Positions 54,064-63,486 of a DNA stretch of 64,000 nucleotides are shown piece by piece (the stretch's first letter is position 1; the number at the start of each line of letters is the position of its first letter). Below the pieces are notes generated by a model. That model did no database searches. It saw only the letters and a list, made by a program, of their open reading frames with translations, and was not told the DNA's origin. The translations under genes were made by a program, and so were the position numbers. Source of the stretch: Streptomyces thermodiastaticus (GTDB taxonomy: Bacteria > Actinomycetota > Actinomycetes > Streptomycetales > Streptomycetaceae); assembly GCF_014656135.1 (NCBI RefSeq), contig NZ_BNBV01000001.1, positions 248,001-312,000 of the forward strand. The letters run 5' to 3'.

Positions 54064-56085
54064 ATGCGCATCCAAGACCTCCCGTATCCGGACCCGGGTG
54101 TGCCGGACGCTCGCTCGGGTCCCCGCTTCCTGTGGTGGCTGGGACGCCATCAGCTCCGCGGACAGCTGAAGTCGCTGGCGTGGGGACTGCTGCACTTCGC
54201 GTCGGTCTCCGCCCTGCCGTTCTGCGTCGGCCTCGCCGTCCAGGCCGTCCTCGACCGCTCCGGCGCGCGCCTGGCGCTCACGGGCGGACTGCTGGCGCTG
54301 CTGTGCGCCGGCAACGCCCTCGGCGACACCTTTCTGCACCGCGCCGCCGTCACCAACTGGATCACCGCGGCCGCCCGGGTGCAGCAGCTGCTGGCCCGCA
54401 AGGCCGCGGAGCTGGGCTCGGTGCTGACACGGCGGGTCGCCGCCGGCGAGGTGGTCACCGTGTCCACGGGCGACGTCGAGAAGATCGGCTGGTTCGTGGA
54501 GGCCGTGTCCCGGTGCACCGCGGCCCTGGTCACCGTCGTGCTGGTCTGCGTCGCCCTCGTCGTCTACCAGCCCGTGCTGGGTGCGATCGTCGCGGCGGGC
54601 CTGCCGGTGCTGGCCGTGACGGTGCTGCCGCTGCTGCCGCACGCCACGCGCCGCGCCGATGTGCAGCGCGCGAAGGCCGGCCGGGCCACCGAGCTGGCCT
54701 CCGACACCGTGGCGGGACTGCGGGTGCTGCGCGGCATCGGCGGCGAGCAGCTGTTCCTCGACCGGTACCGCCGCGCCTCGCAGGAGGTGCGGCAGGCGGC
54801 CGTGCACAGCGCCCGCATGTGGTCCCTGATCGGCGCGATCCAGGTGCTCCTGCCGGGCCTGCTGCTGCTCGCGGTCGTGTGGTACGGCGTGCACCTGGTG
54901 CGCGGGGACCGGATCACCGTCGGGCAACTCGTCACCGTCTACAGCTCCGTGATGCTCCTCACCTATCCGCTGCGGCACGTACAGGAGATCGCCATGGCGT
55001 ACTCGTTCTCCCGGCCGTCGGCGCAGCGGGCCGCGCGGGTGCTGTCCCTGCGACGGGCCACGGTGCCGGCCTGGCAGAACGACGAGTGCCACGGCGCTCC
55101 GGCCGGCCCGCACCCCCGCACCCCCGGACCGGACGGCCAGAGGGACGGGACGGAGGACGGCGGCCACAGCCCCCGGCCGACGCGCCCGGGCTTGTCCGGT
55201 GACCCGCCGGGCCTGTCCGACGATCCGACGGGCCTGTCGTCCGGGAATCCGCTGTCCGCGGACGTCTGTGTGCCGTCCGGGGATCTGCACGACCCGGCGA
55301 CCGGGCTGCACGTGCCTGCCGGCCGGCTGACCGCCGTGGTGTGCGGGGACCCGGACGCCGCCGGCCGTCTGGCGGAACGCCTCGGCGGGCACTCCGGCGA
55401 ACCGGGCCCCTCCGTCCTGCTGGGCGGTGTCCCGCTCGACACGCTGCCGCTCGACGTGGCCCGCACCGCCGTCCTGGTCCAGGACAAGGACCCGGTGCTG
55501 CTGTCCGGTTCCCTGCGCGAGCTGCTGGACGTGCCGGCCTCGGGCGGCGTCACCGCGCGGGCGGCGCTGGCCGCCGCACAGTGCGACGACGTCCTCGCCG
55601 CGCTGGCGCGGGGAACCCCGGGCACCGTCGACCCGATGGACGCGCGGATCACGGAACGCGGCCGCTCCCTGTCCGGCGGCCAGCGGCAACGTCTCGCCCT
55701 CGCCCGCTCGCTCGTCACCGATCCCGAGGTGCTCGTCCTGGACGAACCGACCTCGGCCGTGGACAGCCACACCGAGGCACGGATCGCGAAGGGGCTGCGC
55801 AACCTGCGTACCGGACGCACCACGGTGGTCTTCACCTCCTCACCGCTGCTGCTGGACCAGGCGGACCGCGTGGTGCTGGTCCACGAGGGCACGGCCGTGG
55901 CCGTCGGGGCACACCACGACCTGATGCGGACCGATGCCCGGTACCGGTCGGTGGTGACCCGCGAGACCGGCGAGGCGGCGGACGGGACCGGCAGGACGCA
56001 GCGGGGCACGGACACCGGGCAGACCCGGGCGCCGAGCGGTACGGCGGCCGGGGAAGTGCTGGAGGAGATGGAGGGAACCGCATGA
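54064..56085 (+). CDS. ABC exporter subunit A with degenerate Walker A
   Basis: A 673-residue exporter half. Six membrane helices span residues about 35-325. A long linker (about 330-410) rich in Gly, Pro, Ser and Asp follows, with repeated PGLSGDPPGLSDDPTGLS. In the ATPase domain the Walker A position (about 426-440) reads CGDPDAAGRLAER: the Lys and the glycine pattern are lost, so it cannot bind ATP in the usual way. The signature RSLSGGQRQR (about 536) and Walker B VLVLDEPTSAVD (about 558) are intact; the switch His is also absent (FTSSPLLL). ATG 54064 has AGGGA upstream. The 3' end overlaps subunit B by 4 bp; the two form a heterodimer. Confidence 0.9.
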   Translation: MRIQDLPYPDPGVPDARSGPRFLWWLGRHQLRGQLKSLAWGLLHFASVSALPFCVGLAVQAVLDRSGARLALTGGLLALLCAGNALGDTFLHRAAVTNWITAAARVQQLLARKAAELGSVLTRRVAAGEVVTVSTGDVEKIGWFVEAVSRCTAALVTVVLVCVALVVYQPVLGAIVAAGLPVLAVTVLPLLPHATRRADVQRAKAGRATELASDTVAGLRVLRGIGGEQLFLDRYRRASQEVRQAAVHSARMWSLIGAIQVLLPGLLLLAVVWYGVHLVRGDRITVGQLVTVYSSVMLLTYPLRHVQEIAMAYSFSRPSAQRAARVLSLRRATVPAWQNDECHGAPAGPHPRTPGPDGQRDGTEDGGHSPRPTRPGLSGDPPGLSDDPTGLSSGNPLSADVCVPSGDLHDPATGLHVPAGRLTAVVCGDPDAAGRLAERLGGHSGEPGPSVLLGGVPLDTLPLDVARTAVLVQDKDPVLLSGSLRELLDVPASGGVTARAALAAAQCDDVLAALARGTPGTVDPMDARITERGRSLSGGQRQRLALARSLVTDPEVLVLDEPTSAVDSHTEARIAKGLRNLRTGRTTVVFTSSPLLLDQADRVVLVHEGTAVAVGAHHDLMRTDARYRSVVTRETGEAADGTGRTQRGTDTGQTRAPSGTAAGEVLEEMEGTA

Positions 56086-57863
56086 TCGGCGTGCCGCCAC
56101 CCGCCTGCGACCCGGCGGCCCCGGCCGCGGCGCACACACTGCCCGTGGGCAGTGCCGCCACCGTGCGCGCCTATGTGCGGCAACTGCTGCGCCGCCACCG
56201 CCGTGACTTCGTGCTTCTCGTCACCGCCGACGCCGTCGCCGTGCTCGCCTCCATGGCGGCTCCCTGGCTGCTGGGCGGCCTGGCGCAGCGGATGTCGGAC
56301 GGCAGGCAGGACCTGCGCCTGGGGGCGACCGTCTCGCTGTTCGTGCTCGCTCTGCTCGTCCAGGCCGTCTCCGTCCGCGAGATGCGGCTGCGCGGGGCGG
56401 TGCTCGGCGAGCGGATGCTCGCCGATCTGCGTGAGGACTTCCTCGTCCGGGCGGTCCGCCTGCCGCCGGGCGTCCTGGAGCGGGCGGGCACCGGCGACCT
56501 GCTCTCCCGCATCACCACGGACATCGACCGGCTCTCCGACGCGATGCGCGAGGCCGTGCCGCAGCTGACGATCGGCGTGGTGTGGGCGGCGCTGCTGCTG
56601 GGGGGCCTGGTCGTCACCTCCCCGCCTCTCGCCACGGCCGTGCTGCTCGCGCTGCCGCTGCTGATCGCCGGATGCCGGTGGTACTTCCGGCGGGCGCCGT
56701 CCGCCTATCGTGCGGAGGCCGCCGGATACGCCGCCGTGGCCGCCGCGCTCGCCGAGACGGTGGACGCCGCGCGCACCGTCGAGGCGCACCGGCTCGGTGC
56801 CCGGCGCGTCGCCCTGTCGGACCGCCGGATCAAAGTGTGGACGGGCTGGGAACGGTACACGCTCTGGCTGCGGTCGGTGCTGTTCCCGGTCGTCAACGTC
56901 ACGCACGTGACCGTACTCGCGTCCGTGCTGCTGCTCGGCGGTGTGTTCGTGCTGCGCGGCTGGGTCGGTGTGGGCGAGCTGACCGCCGGTGCGCTCATCG
57001 CCCAGATGCTGGTCGACCCGGTGGGGCTCATCCTGCGCTGGTACGACGAGCTGCAGGTGGCACAGGTGTCGCTGGCACGGCTGGTCGGGGTCCGCGAGAT
57101 CGAGCCGGACGCCGGGGACCCCGCGATCGTCCCGCGGGACCGTGAGGTGCGGGCGGACACGGTGTGCTTCGGCTACCGGCAGGGCGTGGACGTGCTGCGC
57201 GAGGTGACCCTGCGGGTGGCTCCCGGCACCCGGCTGGCCCTGGTCGGGCCGTCGGGCGCCGGAAAGTCCACCCTGGGCCGGCTGCTCGCCGGGATCTACG
57301 CGCCCCGCAGCGGACAGGTCACTCTGGGCGGTGCCGAGCTGTCCCGGATGCCCGCCGAGCACGTGCGCTGTCACGTCGCCCTGGTCAACCAGGAACATCA
57401 TGTCTTCGTCGGCTCTCTGCGCGACAATCTGCGTCTCGCCCGCCCGGAGGCGACCGACGCCGAGCTGTGGGCCGCGCTCCGCGCCGTCGGCGCGGACGGC
57501 TGGGCCCGCGCCCTCGACGACGGACTGGACACCGAGGCCGGCTCCGGCGGCGCGGCGCTCACGCCGGCCCGGGCCCAGCAGGTCGCGCTGGCCCGGCTGG
57601 TCCTGGCCGATCCACACACCCTGGTGCTGGACGAGGCGACCTCGCTGCTCGACCCGCGGGCCGCCCGGCATCTGGAGCGGTCCCTGGCCCGGGTTCTTGC
57701 GGGCCGCACGGTGGTCGCCATCGCGCACCGGCTCCACACCGCACATGACGCGGACGTCATCGCGGTGGTCGAGGAGGGCCGCATCACCGAGCTGGGCAGC
57801 CATGAGGAGCTGGTCGCCGCGGGCGGCTCGTACGCGGCGCTGTGGCGCTCGTGGCACGGCTGA
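56082..57863 (+). CDS. ABC exporter subunit B with degenerate signature
   Basis: A 593-residue exporter half. Six membrane helices (residues about 40-310). The ATPase has intact Walker A GPSGAGKST (389-397), Q-loop LVNQEHHVF, Walker B LVLDEATSLLD and switch IAHRL, but the signature LSGGQ is replaced by LTPARAQQ (about 493). Paired with subunit A, one ATP site is formed by this Walker A and the intact signature of subunit A, while the other site is dead. ATG 56082 overlaps the previous stop (ATGA), giving coupled synthesis. Exported substrate unknown. Confidence 0.93.
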   Translation: MIGVPPPACDPAAPAAAHTLPVGSAATVRAYVRQLLRRHRRDFVLLVTADAVAVLASMAAPWLLGGLAQRMSDGRQDLRLGATVSLFVLALLVQAVSVREMRLRGAVLGERMLADLREDFLVRAVRLPPGVLERAGTGDLLSRITTDIDRLSDAMREAVPQLTIGVVWAALLLGGLVVTSPPLATAVLLALPLLIAGCRWYFRRAPSAYRAEAAGYAAVAAALAETVDAARTVEAHRLGARRVALSDRRIKVWTGWERYTLWLRSVLFPVVNVTHVTVLASVLLLGGVFVLRGWVGVGELTAGALIAQMLVDPVGLILRWYDELQVAQVSLARLVGVREIEPDAGDPAIVPRDREVRADTVCFGYRQGVDVLREVTLRVAPGTRLALVGPSGAGKSTLGRLLAGIYAPRSGQVTLGGAELSRMPAEHVRCHVALVNQEHHVFVGSLRDNLRLARPEATDAELWAALRAVGADGWARALDDGLDTEAGSGGAALTPARAQQVALARLVLADPHTLVLDEATSLLDPRAARHLERSLARVLAGRTVVAIAHRLHTAHDADVIAVVEEGRITELGSHEELVAAGGSYAALWRSWHG

Positions 57864-58250
57864 GGTCACGGGGACGGACGGCACGAGCACGCCGGAGCGG
57901 GGCGGGAGCGGTGCCGTCGGCGAGCGGGAGGGCGTGGGCCGGGCACGGGTGTGCCGGTGCGGGACGGCCAGGTGCCGGGGCTGTGCGCAGGGTCTCCGCA
58001 GGCGGGCGGGCCGGGCCGGGCCACACGGTCCCGGGGAACAGCGCCCGGCGGCAGTGCCCGGTGCGGACCCGGCGGGTCGCCGGACTGCCGTTGCGCGCTG
58101 CCGATCCGGGGTGAAAATCTGGAAAACGGCAGTGGTACGGGGAACGCCTGCGAGCCGTCCGGTTCGCCCGGCGAGGGCACTGCACCGCACGCCGCGGCCG
58201 GCCGCCGGCCGTGGCGGGAACGGGACCGTCCCCACCACCTGGAGGTATCC
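57864..58250. other. 387-bp gene-free stretch
   Basis: No protein-like frame. It is very GC-rich up to about 58100; then an AT-richer patch at 58110-58126 (GTGAAAATCTGGAAAACG) probably belongs to the promoter of the DUF5709 gene. GGAGG at 58241-58245 is the ribosome site for the GTG at 58251. Confidence 0.45.
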
Positions 58251-58724
58251 GTGGACAGCGCCGACGGCTGGGGTGACGACGTCTACCAGCCCGATTTGGA
58301 CTCCGAGATCAAGGAAGACACGGGAGTGCTGGACTCGGAGGACACTCTCGAGTACGACGGCGTCGACGATCCCCTCGACCGTGGCTGGTCCCCGCCCGAG
58401 CGCCCGTGGGCCGTGGAACACACCGGTGTGACGGCCGATGAACGCCGGCGGGGCGAGACGCTGGACCAGCGTCTGGCCGAGGAGCTGCCCGACATGGCGG
58501 TTCCGGACGGCGACGGTATCGGCGACTGCACCGGCACGGACGGGGAACCCCTGGACCAGGAGGTGGGCTCCGCCCGCTCCGGCCGGCTCGTCGCACCCGA
58601 CGAGGGTGTGCACGAAGACGAGGAAAGCGCTCTGGTCGCCTCGGACGTCGGGATCGACGGTGCGGCGGCCTCCGCCGAGGAGGCGGCGGTGCACGTCGTG
58701 GACGACGAAGGGCTGCGCGACTGA
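58251..58724 (+). CDS. DUF5709 family protein
   Basis: A 157-residue very acidic protein. The family core is complete: GDDVYQPDLDSEIKEDTGVLDSEDTLEYD, then DDPLDRGWSPPERPWAVEHTGVTADERRRGETLDQRLAEELPD. The remainder is rich in Asp, Glu and Gly, probably disordered. Function unknown; the family is confined to actinobacteria. GTG 58251 follows GGAGG with a 5-nt gap. The ribosomal protein L31 gene lies 69 bp downstream on the same strand and may be co-transcribed. Confidence 0.87.
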   Translation: MDSADGWGDDVYQPDLDSEIKEDTGVLDSEDTLEYDGVDDPLDRGWSPPERPWAVEHTGVTADERRRGETLDQRLAEELPDMAVPDGDGIGDCTGTDGEPLDQEVGSARSGRLVAPDEGVHEDEESALVASDVGIDGAAASAEEAAVHVVDDEGLRD

Positions 58725-58793
58725 CGCGGCCCCGGGTGCGACGCCGGCCCAGCCTCGCCCCTTCGGGCCGCTTCCATCGCACGAGGAGCACCC

Positions 58794-59069
58794 ATGCAGC
58801 AGGACAAGCATCCCGCCTACCACCCTGTGGTCTTCCGTGACCGGGCCGCCGGCTACGCCTTCCTCACCCGCTCCACCGCGACCAGCGACCAGACCATCGA
58901 CTGGGACGACGGGCAGACCTACCCGGTCGTGGACGTGGAGATCTCCTCGGAGAGCCACCCGTTCTACACGGGCAAGGCACGCACGGTGGACTCCGAGGGG
59001 CGCATCGCCCGGTTCGAGCGCCGCTTCGGCGGCCAGGAGCAGACGTCCGGCGGGAGCACGCCGGGCTGA
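58794..59069 (+). CDS. rpmE2: 50S ribosomal protein L31 type B
   Basis: A 91-residue L31 of the zinc-free (C-minus) type: [66 protein letters not shown]. The zinc-binding Cys pairs of type A L31 are missing. Such paralogues replace zinc-containing L31 in zinc starvation and in streptomycetes are normally under Zur. No clear Zur-type palindrome is visible upstream; the gene may rely on the DUF5709 promoter or a distant one. ATG 58794 has GAGGAG upstream. The downstream gene is convergent with only 20 bp between, so terminator space is small. Confidence 0.95.
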   Translation: MQQDKHPAYHPVVFRDRAAGYAFLTRSTATSDQTIDWDDGQTYPVVDVEISSESHPFYTGKARTVDSEGRIARFERRFGGQEQTSGGSTPG

Positions 59070-59089
59070 CCCCGTCGGGAAGGAGTCCC

Positions 59090-59878
59090 TCAGCCGACGT
59101 TCAGCGCGGCGACGCACTCCATGACGCCGAGCACCATGAACGCCGGCATCAGCACCTTCACCTCCACCCAGCTGCCGGCCTTGAACCGCATCGGCTTCGG
59201 CGTGCCGAGCGGGTACCAGCGCTTGCGGCGTATGGAGATCGGCCACAGGATCGGGCAGCCGGAGACCGTCAGCGCGTCCCCGATGTCGTGCACCAGCGCC
59301 CCCACCACGATCGGCAGGCCCAGCCACAGGTACTCCTGGCCCGGGAACAGCCACTGCGAGCCCTTGCCCGGCTCGTCGAGGACGCCGACGAGTATCCAGG
59401 CGCTCGTCGCCGCCAGCAGCCACACCAGGACATCGCTGCTGGAGCCGCGGGCCGCCCGCCACAGCAGGCCCTCGATGGCCAGCACCATGTGGACGAAAAG
59501 GATCACCAGCACCGCCCAGCGTCCGCCGGTGACCGCCAGCACGGAGAAGCCGGCGCCGATCAGCACCGCCCACACCCAGGTGTGCGTCAGCGTCCGGTGA
59601 CCGCCGGAGCGGCGCGGGTCGCTCTTGGTGCGCGTGGCCTTGTACACGGCGTAGGAGAGCCGGTCGACGAACTCGCACAGGGCGCGCGATATCGGTCCGA
59701 AGGCCCGGGAGATCGTGGCGGGCTTGTGATCCAGGTCGGGGGCGAGTGCGGCGCCCGCGCAGATCAGCGCGCCGCTCAGCAGGACCGGCCAGGGCATCGG
59801 ATGCCCCGCCGCCGCCGTGACGGCTCCCACCCCCAGCCAGGCCGCCGCGCCGGACAGTGAGTGTGCTGGTCCCATCAT
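59090..59878 (-). CDS. DUF457/YdjM-type membrane protein (putative metal-dependent hydrolase)
   Basis: A 262-residue integral membrane protein of the YdjM/DUF457 group: AHSLSGAAAWLGVGAV at the N-terminus, ALAPDLDHKPATISRAFGP, GGHRTLTHTWVWAVLIGA and VGALVHDIGDALTVSG hold the conserved His and Asp (H-PDLDH-HRTLTH-HDIGD) proposed to bind a metal. Six or so membrane segments. In enterobacteria ydjM is DNA-damage induced; role here is unknown, no LexA box is evident. Start ATG 59878/59875 chosen; ATG 59896 is possible. Confidence 0.87.
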   Translation of the reverse strand: MMGPAHSLSGAAAWLGVGAVTAAAGHPMPWPVLLSGALICAGAALAPDLDHKPATISRAFGPISRALCEFVDRLSYAVYKATRTKSDPRRSGGHRTLTHTWVWAVLIGAGFSVLAVTGGRWAVLVILFVHMVLAIEGLLWRAARGSSSDVLVWLLAATSAWILVGVLDEPGKGSQWLFPGQEYLWLGLPIVVGALVHDIGDALTVSGCPILWPISIRRKRWYPLGTPKPMRFKAGSWVEVKVLMPAFMVLGVMECVAALNVG

Positions 59879-60023
59879 GGCTGTGTTCCGCCCCATTTCG
59901 TCTGCGCGGCAGGCCCGTTGGCCCGGTGCGCCGATGCTCCGTCGGCGAGACAGCGTAGCGGTCGTGATCTTCGCTGTGGCATCCGATTCCCGCCCGGACC
60001 GTGCGGCCAGGCAAGATGGGTGC

Positions 60024-62537
60024 GTGACCCTCATCGACCAGCTGCCGCCGACCGCCGACCCCGACGCCCTGTACGAGGCCTTCGACTCGTGGGCCCAGGA
60101 GCGGGGGCTCACCCTCTATCCGCATCAGGAGGAGGCGCTGATCGAGGTGGTCTCCGGGGCGAACGTCATCGTGTCGACGCCCACCGGATCCGGGAAGAGC
60201 ATGATCGCTGCCGCCGCGCACTTCGCGGCACTCGCCCGGGACGAGGTCACCTTCTACACGGCGCCGATCAAGGCGTTGGTGTCGGAGAAGTTCTTCGAGC
60301 TGTGCAAGCTGTTCGGCACGGAGAACGTCGGCATGCTCACCGGCGACGCCTCCGTGAACGCCGACGCGCCCGTCATCTGCTGCACCGCCGAGGTGCTGGC
60401 GTCCATCGCGCTGCGCGACGGCAGGCACGCCGACGTCGGCCAGGTCGTGATGGACGAGTTCCACTTCTACGCCGAGCCCGACCGCGGCTGGGCCTGGCAG
60501 ATTCCGCTGCTGGAGCTGCCGCAGGCACAGTTCGTCCTGATGTCTGCCACGCTCGGCGACGTGTCCTTCTTCGAGAAGGACCTCACCCGCCGCACCGGCC
60601 GTCCCACGGCGGTGGTGCGCTCCGCGACCCGTCCGGTGCCGCTGTCCTACGAGTACCGGCGCACCCCGCTGACGGAGACGCTCACCGATCTGCTGCAGAA
60701 CCGACAGGCGCCGGTGTACATCGTGCACTTCACCCAGGCGCAGGCCGTGGAGCGGGCGCAGGCGCTGATGAGCATCAACATGTGCTCGCGCGAGGAGAAG
60801 GAGCAGATCGCCGAACTGATCGGCAACTTCCGCTTCACCACCCGCTTCGGCCGCAATCTCTCCCGTTACGTCCGTCACGGCATCGGGGTGCATCACGCCG
60901 GCATGCTGCCCAAGTACCGGCGGCTGGTGGAGAAGCTGGCGCAGGCCGGCCTGCTGAAGGTGATCTGCGGCACGGACACCCTGGGTGTCGGCGTCAACGT
61001 CCCGATCCGCACGGTGCTGTTCACCGCGCTGACCAAGTACGACGGCACGCGGGTGCGTACCCTGCGGGCCCGGGAGTTCCATCAGATCGCCGGCCGGGCC
61101 GGGCGTGCGGGGTTCGACACGGAGGGTTTCGTCGTTGCGCAGGCCCCCGAGCACGTCATCGAGAACGAGAAGGCGCTGGCCAAAGCGGGCGACGATCCGA
61201 AGAAGCGCCGCAAGGTGGTCCGCAAGAAGGCTCCGGAGGGCTTCGTCGGCTGGACGGACAAGACCTTCGAGAAGCTCATCGCCTCCGAGCCGGAACCTCT
61301 GACGTCCCGCTTCCGTGTCACGCACGCGATGCTGCTGTCGGTGATCGCGCGTCCCGGCAACGCCTTCGAGGCGATGCGGCGGCTGCTCGAGGACAACCAC
61401 GAGCCGCGCAAGCAGCAGCTGCGGCACATCCGGCACGCCATCGCCATCTACCGCTCGCTGCTGGACGGCGGGATCGTCGAGAAGCTCGACGAACCCGACG
61501 CCGAGGGCAGGATCGTGCGTCTCACGGTCGACCTCCAGCAGGACTTCGCGCTGAACCAGCCGCTGTCCACCTTCGCGCTGGCCGCGTTCGACCTGCTGGA
61601 TCCGGAATCCCCGTCGTACGCGCTGGACATGGTGTCCGTCGTGGAGTCCACGCTCGACGATCCGCGGCAGATCCTGGCCGCCCAGCAGAACAAAGCGCGC
61701 GGGGAGGCCGTGGCCGCGATGAAGGCCGACGGCGTGGAGTACGAGGAGCGCATGGAGCGGCTCCAGGAGATCACCTACCCCAAGCCGCTGGAGGAGCTGC
61801 TCGTCCACGCGTACCGCACCTACCGCAAGAGCCATCCGTGGGTCGGCGACCATCCGCTGTCGCCGAAGTCCGTGGTGCGCGACATGTACGAGCGGGCGCT
61901 GTCGTTCACGGAGCTGGTGTCCTTCTACGAGCTGGCCCGCACCGAGGGGATCGTGCTGCGCTACCTGGCCAGCGCCTACAAGGCGCTGGAGCACACCGTC
62001 CCCGACGACCTGAAGTCCGAGGACCTGCAGGATTTGATCGCCTGGCTGGGCGAGATGGTGCGGCAGGTCGACTCCAGCCTGCTGGACGAGTGGGAGCAGC
62101 TGGCCAACCCGGAGGAGGTGACCGCCGAGGAGGCCCAGGAGAAGGCCGACCAGGTCAAGCCGGTCACGGCCAATGCGCGTGCCTTCCGTGTCCTGGTGCG
62201 CAACGCCATGTTCCGCCGCGTCGAGCTGGCCGCGCTCGACCAGTTCGAGGAACTGGGCGAGATGGACGCCGAGTCCGGCTGGGACGCCGAGGCGTGGGGC
62301 GAGGCGATGGACCGGTACTGGGAGGAGTACGACGACCTCGGCACCGGTCCGGATGCGCGCGGCCCCAAGCTGCTGGTGATCCAGGAGGAGCCGGAGAACG
62401 GGCTGTGGCGGGTGCGTCAGATCTTCGACGACCCCAACGGCGACCACGACTGGGGCATCAGCGCCGAGGTCGACCTGGCCGCGTCGGACGCCGAGGGCCG
62501 GGCGGTCGTCCGGGTCACGGACGTCGGACCGCTGTGA
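60024..62537 (+). CDS. DEAD/DEAH-box helicase with DUF3516
   Basis: An 837-residue helicase. Motif I is STPTGSGKSMIAAAAHF, Ia FYTAPIKALVSEKFFE, II MDEFHFY (DEFH variant), III LMSATLG, V GTDTLGVGVNVPIRTV, VI HQIAGRAGRAGF. A C-terminal DUF3516 region (about residues 420-837) contains QQDFALNQPLSTFALAAFDLLD and many acidic helices. The family is actinobacterial, related to Ski2/Mtr4-like helicases, with a presumed role in RNA turnover or repair. GTG 60024 is preceded by CAAGAT ending 6 nt upstream, suggesting a leaderless mRNA. Same strand as and 82 bp before the thioesterase gene. Confidence 0.93.
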   Translation: MTLIDQLPPTADPDALYEAFDSWAQERGLTLYPHQEEALIEVVSGANVIVSTPTGSGKSMIAAAAHFAALARDEVTFYTAPIKALVSEKFFELCKLFGTENVGMLTGDASVNADAPVICCTAEVLASIALRDGRHADVGQVVMDEFHFYAEPDRGWAWQIPLLELPQAQFVLMSATLGDVSFFEKDLTRRTGRPTAVVRSATRPVPLSYEYRRTPLTETLTDLLQNRQAPVYIVHFTQAQAVERAQALMSINMCSREEKEQIAELIGNFRFTTRFGRNLSRYVRHGIGVHHAGMLPKYRRLVEKLAQAGLLKVICGTDTLGVGVNVPIRTVLFTALTKYDGTRVRTLRAREFHQIAGRAGRAGFDTEGFVVAQAPEHVIENEKALAKAGDDPKKRRKVVRKKAPEGFVGWTDKTFEKLIASEPEPLTSRFRVTHAMLLSVIARPGNAFEAMRRLLEDNHEPRKQQLRHIRHAIAIYRSLLDGGIVEKLDEPDAEGRIVRLTVDLQQDFALNQPLSTFALAAFDLLDPESPSYALDMVSVVESTLDDPRQILAAQQNKARGEAVAAMKADGVEYEERMERLQEITYPKPLEELLVHAYRTYRKSHPWVGDHPLSPKSVVRDMYERALSFTELVSFYELARTEGIVLRYLASAYKALEHTVPDDLKSEDLQDLIAWLGEMVRQVDSSLLDEWEQLANPEEVTAEEAQEKADQVKPVTANARAFRVLVRNAMFRRVELAALDQFEELGEMDAESGWDAEAWGEAMDRYWEEYDDLGTGPDARGPKLLVIQEEPENGLWRVRQIFDDPNGDHDWGISAEVDLAASDAEGRAVVRVTDVGPL

Positions 62538-62619
62538 GCCGCGTCCGCCCGGCACCGAAGGCGCATCCGGCCCCCGTAAGCCCCCACCGTTTCCTTGCGA
62601 CCACAGGAGAAGCCCGCCC

Positions 62620-63486
62620 ATGACAAATCCGGCCGAACGCCTCGTGGACCTGCTCGATCTGGAGCAGATCGAGGTCAACATATTCCGCGGCCGGAGCCCG
62701 CACGAGTCGCTGCAGCGGGTCTTCGGCGGCCAGGTGGCGGGCCAGGCACTGGTCGCCGCCGGCCGCACCACGGACGGCGAGCGCCCGGTCCACTCCCTGC
62801 ACGCGTACTTCCTGCGCCCCGGCCGGCCGGGCGTGCCGATCGTGTACCAGGTCGAGCGGGTGCGCGACGGGCGCTCGTTCACGACGCGCCGGGTCACCGC
62901 CGTGCAGCAGGGCCGCACGATCTTCACGCTGACCGCCTCCTTCCACAAACCTGAGCAGGGCAGTTTCGAGCACCAGCTGCCGCCGGCCCGGGAGGTACCG
63001 GCCCCGGAGACGCTGCCGACCGTCCGCGACGAGGTGCGCGAGCACCTGGGAGCGCTGCCCGAGCAGCTGGAGCGCATGGCGCGGCGCCAGCCCTTCGACA
63101 TCCGGTACGTCGACCGTCTCCGCTGGACCCCGGAGGAGGTGAAGGAGGCCGAGCCGCGCAGTGCGGTGTGGATGCGTGCCGTCGGACCGCTCGGTGACGA
63201 CCCGCTGGTGCACACCTGCGCGTTGACCTACGCCAGCGACATGACGCTGCTCGACGCGGTGCGTCTGCCGGTGGAGCCTCTGTGGGGGCCGCGGGGCTTC
63301 GACATGGCGTCGCTGGACCACGCCATGTGGTTCCACCGGCCGTTCCGGGCGGACGAGTGGTTCCTGTACGACCAGGAGTCCCCGATCGCCATCGGCGGCC
63401 GTGGCCTGGCCCGCGGCCGGATCTACGACCGGCAGGGCCGCCTGCTGGTGTCGGTCGTCCAGGAGGGCCTGTTCCGCGCGGTGTAG
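62620..63486 (+). CDS. tesB: Acyl-CoA thioesterase II
   Basis: A 288-residue double-hotdog thioesterase. The N-terminal FRGRSPHESLQRVFGGQVAGQALVAA, then VHSLHAYFLRPGRPGVPIVYQVERVRDGRSF, the second-hotdog SDMTLLDAV and MASLDHAMWFHRPFRADEWFLYDQESP are the TesB signatures; Asp in SDMTLL, plus Thr/Gln in DRQGRLLVSVVQEGL, make the catalytic triad. Hydrolyses medium- and long-chain acyl-CoA. ATG 62620 has AGGAG about 10 nt upstream. Confidence 0.95.
   Translation: MTNPAERLVDLLDLEQIEVNIFRGRSPHESLQRVFGGQVAGQALVAAGRTTDGERPVHSLHAYFLRPGRPGVPIVYQVERVRDGRSFTTRRVTAVQQGRTIFTLTASFHKPEQGSFEHQLPPAREVPAPETLPTVRDEVREHLGALPEQLERMARRQPFDIRYVDRLRWTPEEVKEAEPRSAVWMRAVGPLGDDPLVHTCALTYASDMTLLDAVRLPVEPLWGPRGFDMASLDHAMWFHRPFRADEWFLYDQESPIAIGGRGLARGRIYDRQGRLLVSVVQEGLFRAV

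Noticed and set aside
54963..63215. A 2,750-codon open frame on the minus strand spanning several genes
   Set aside because: It is the antisense of well-supported plus-strand genes (ABC subunit B, helicase, tesB). Long stop-free antisense frames are normal in GC-rich DNA; its translation has no domains.
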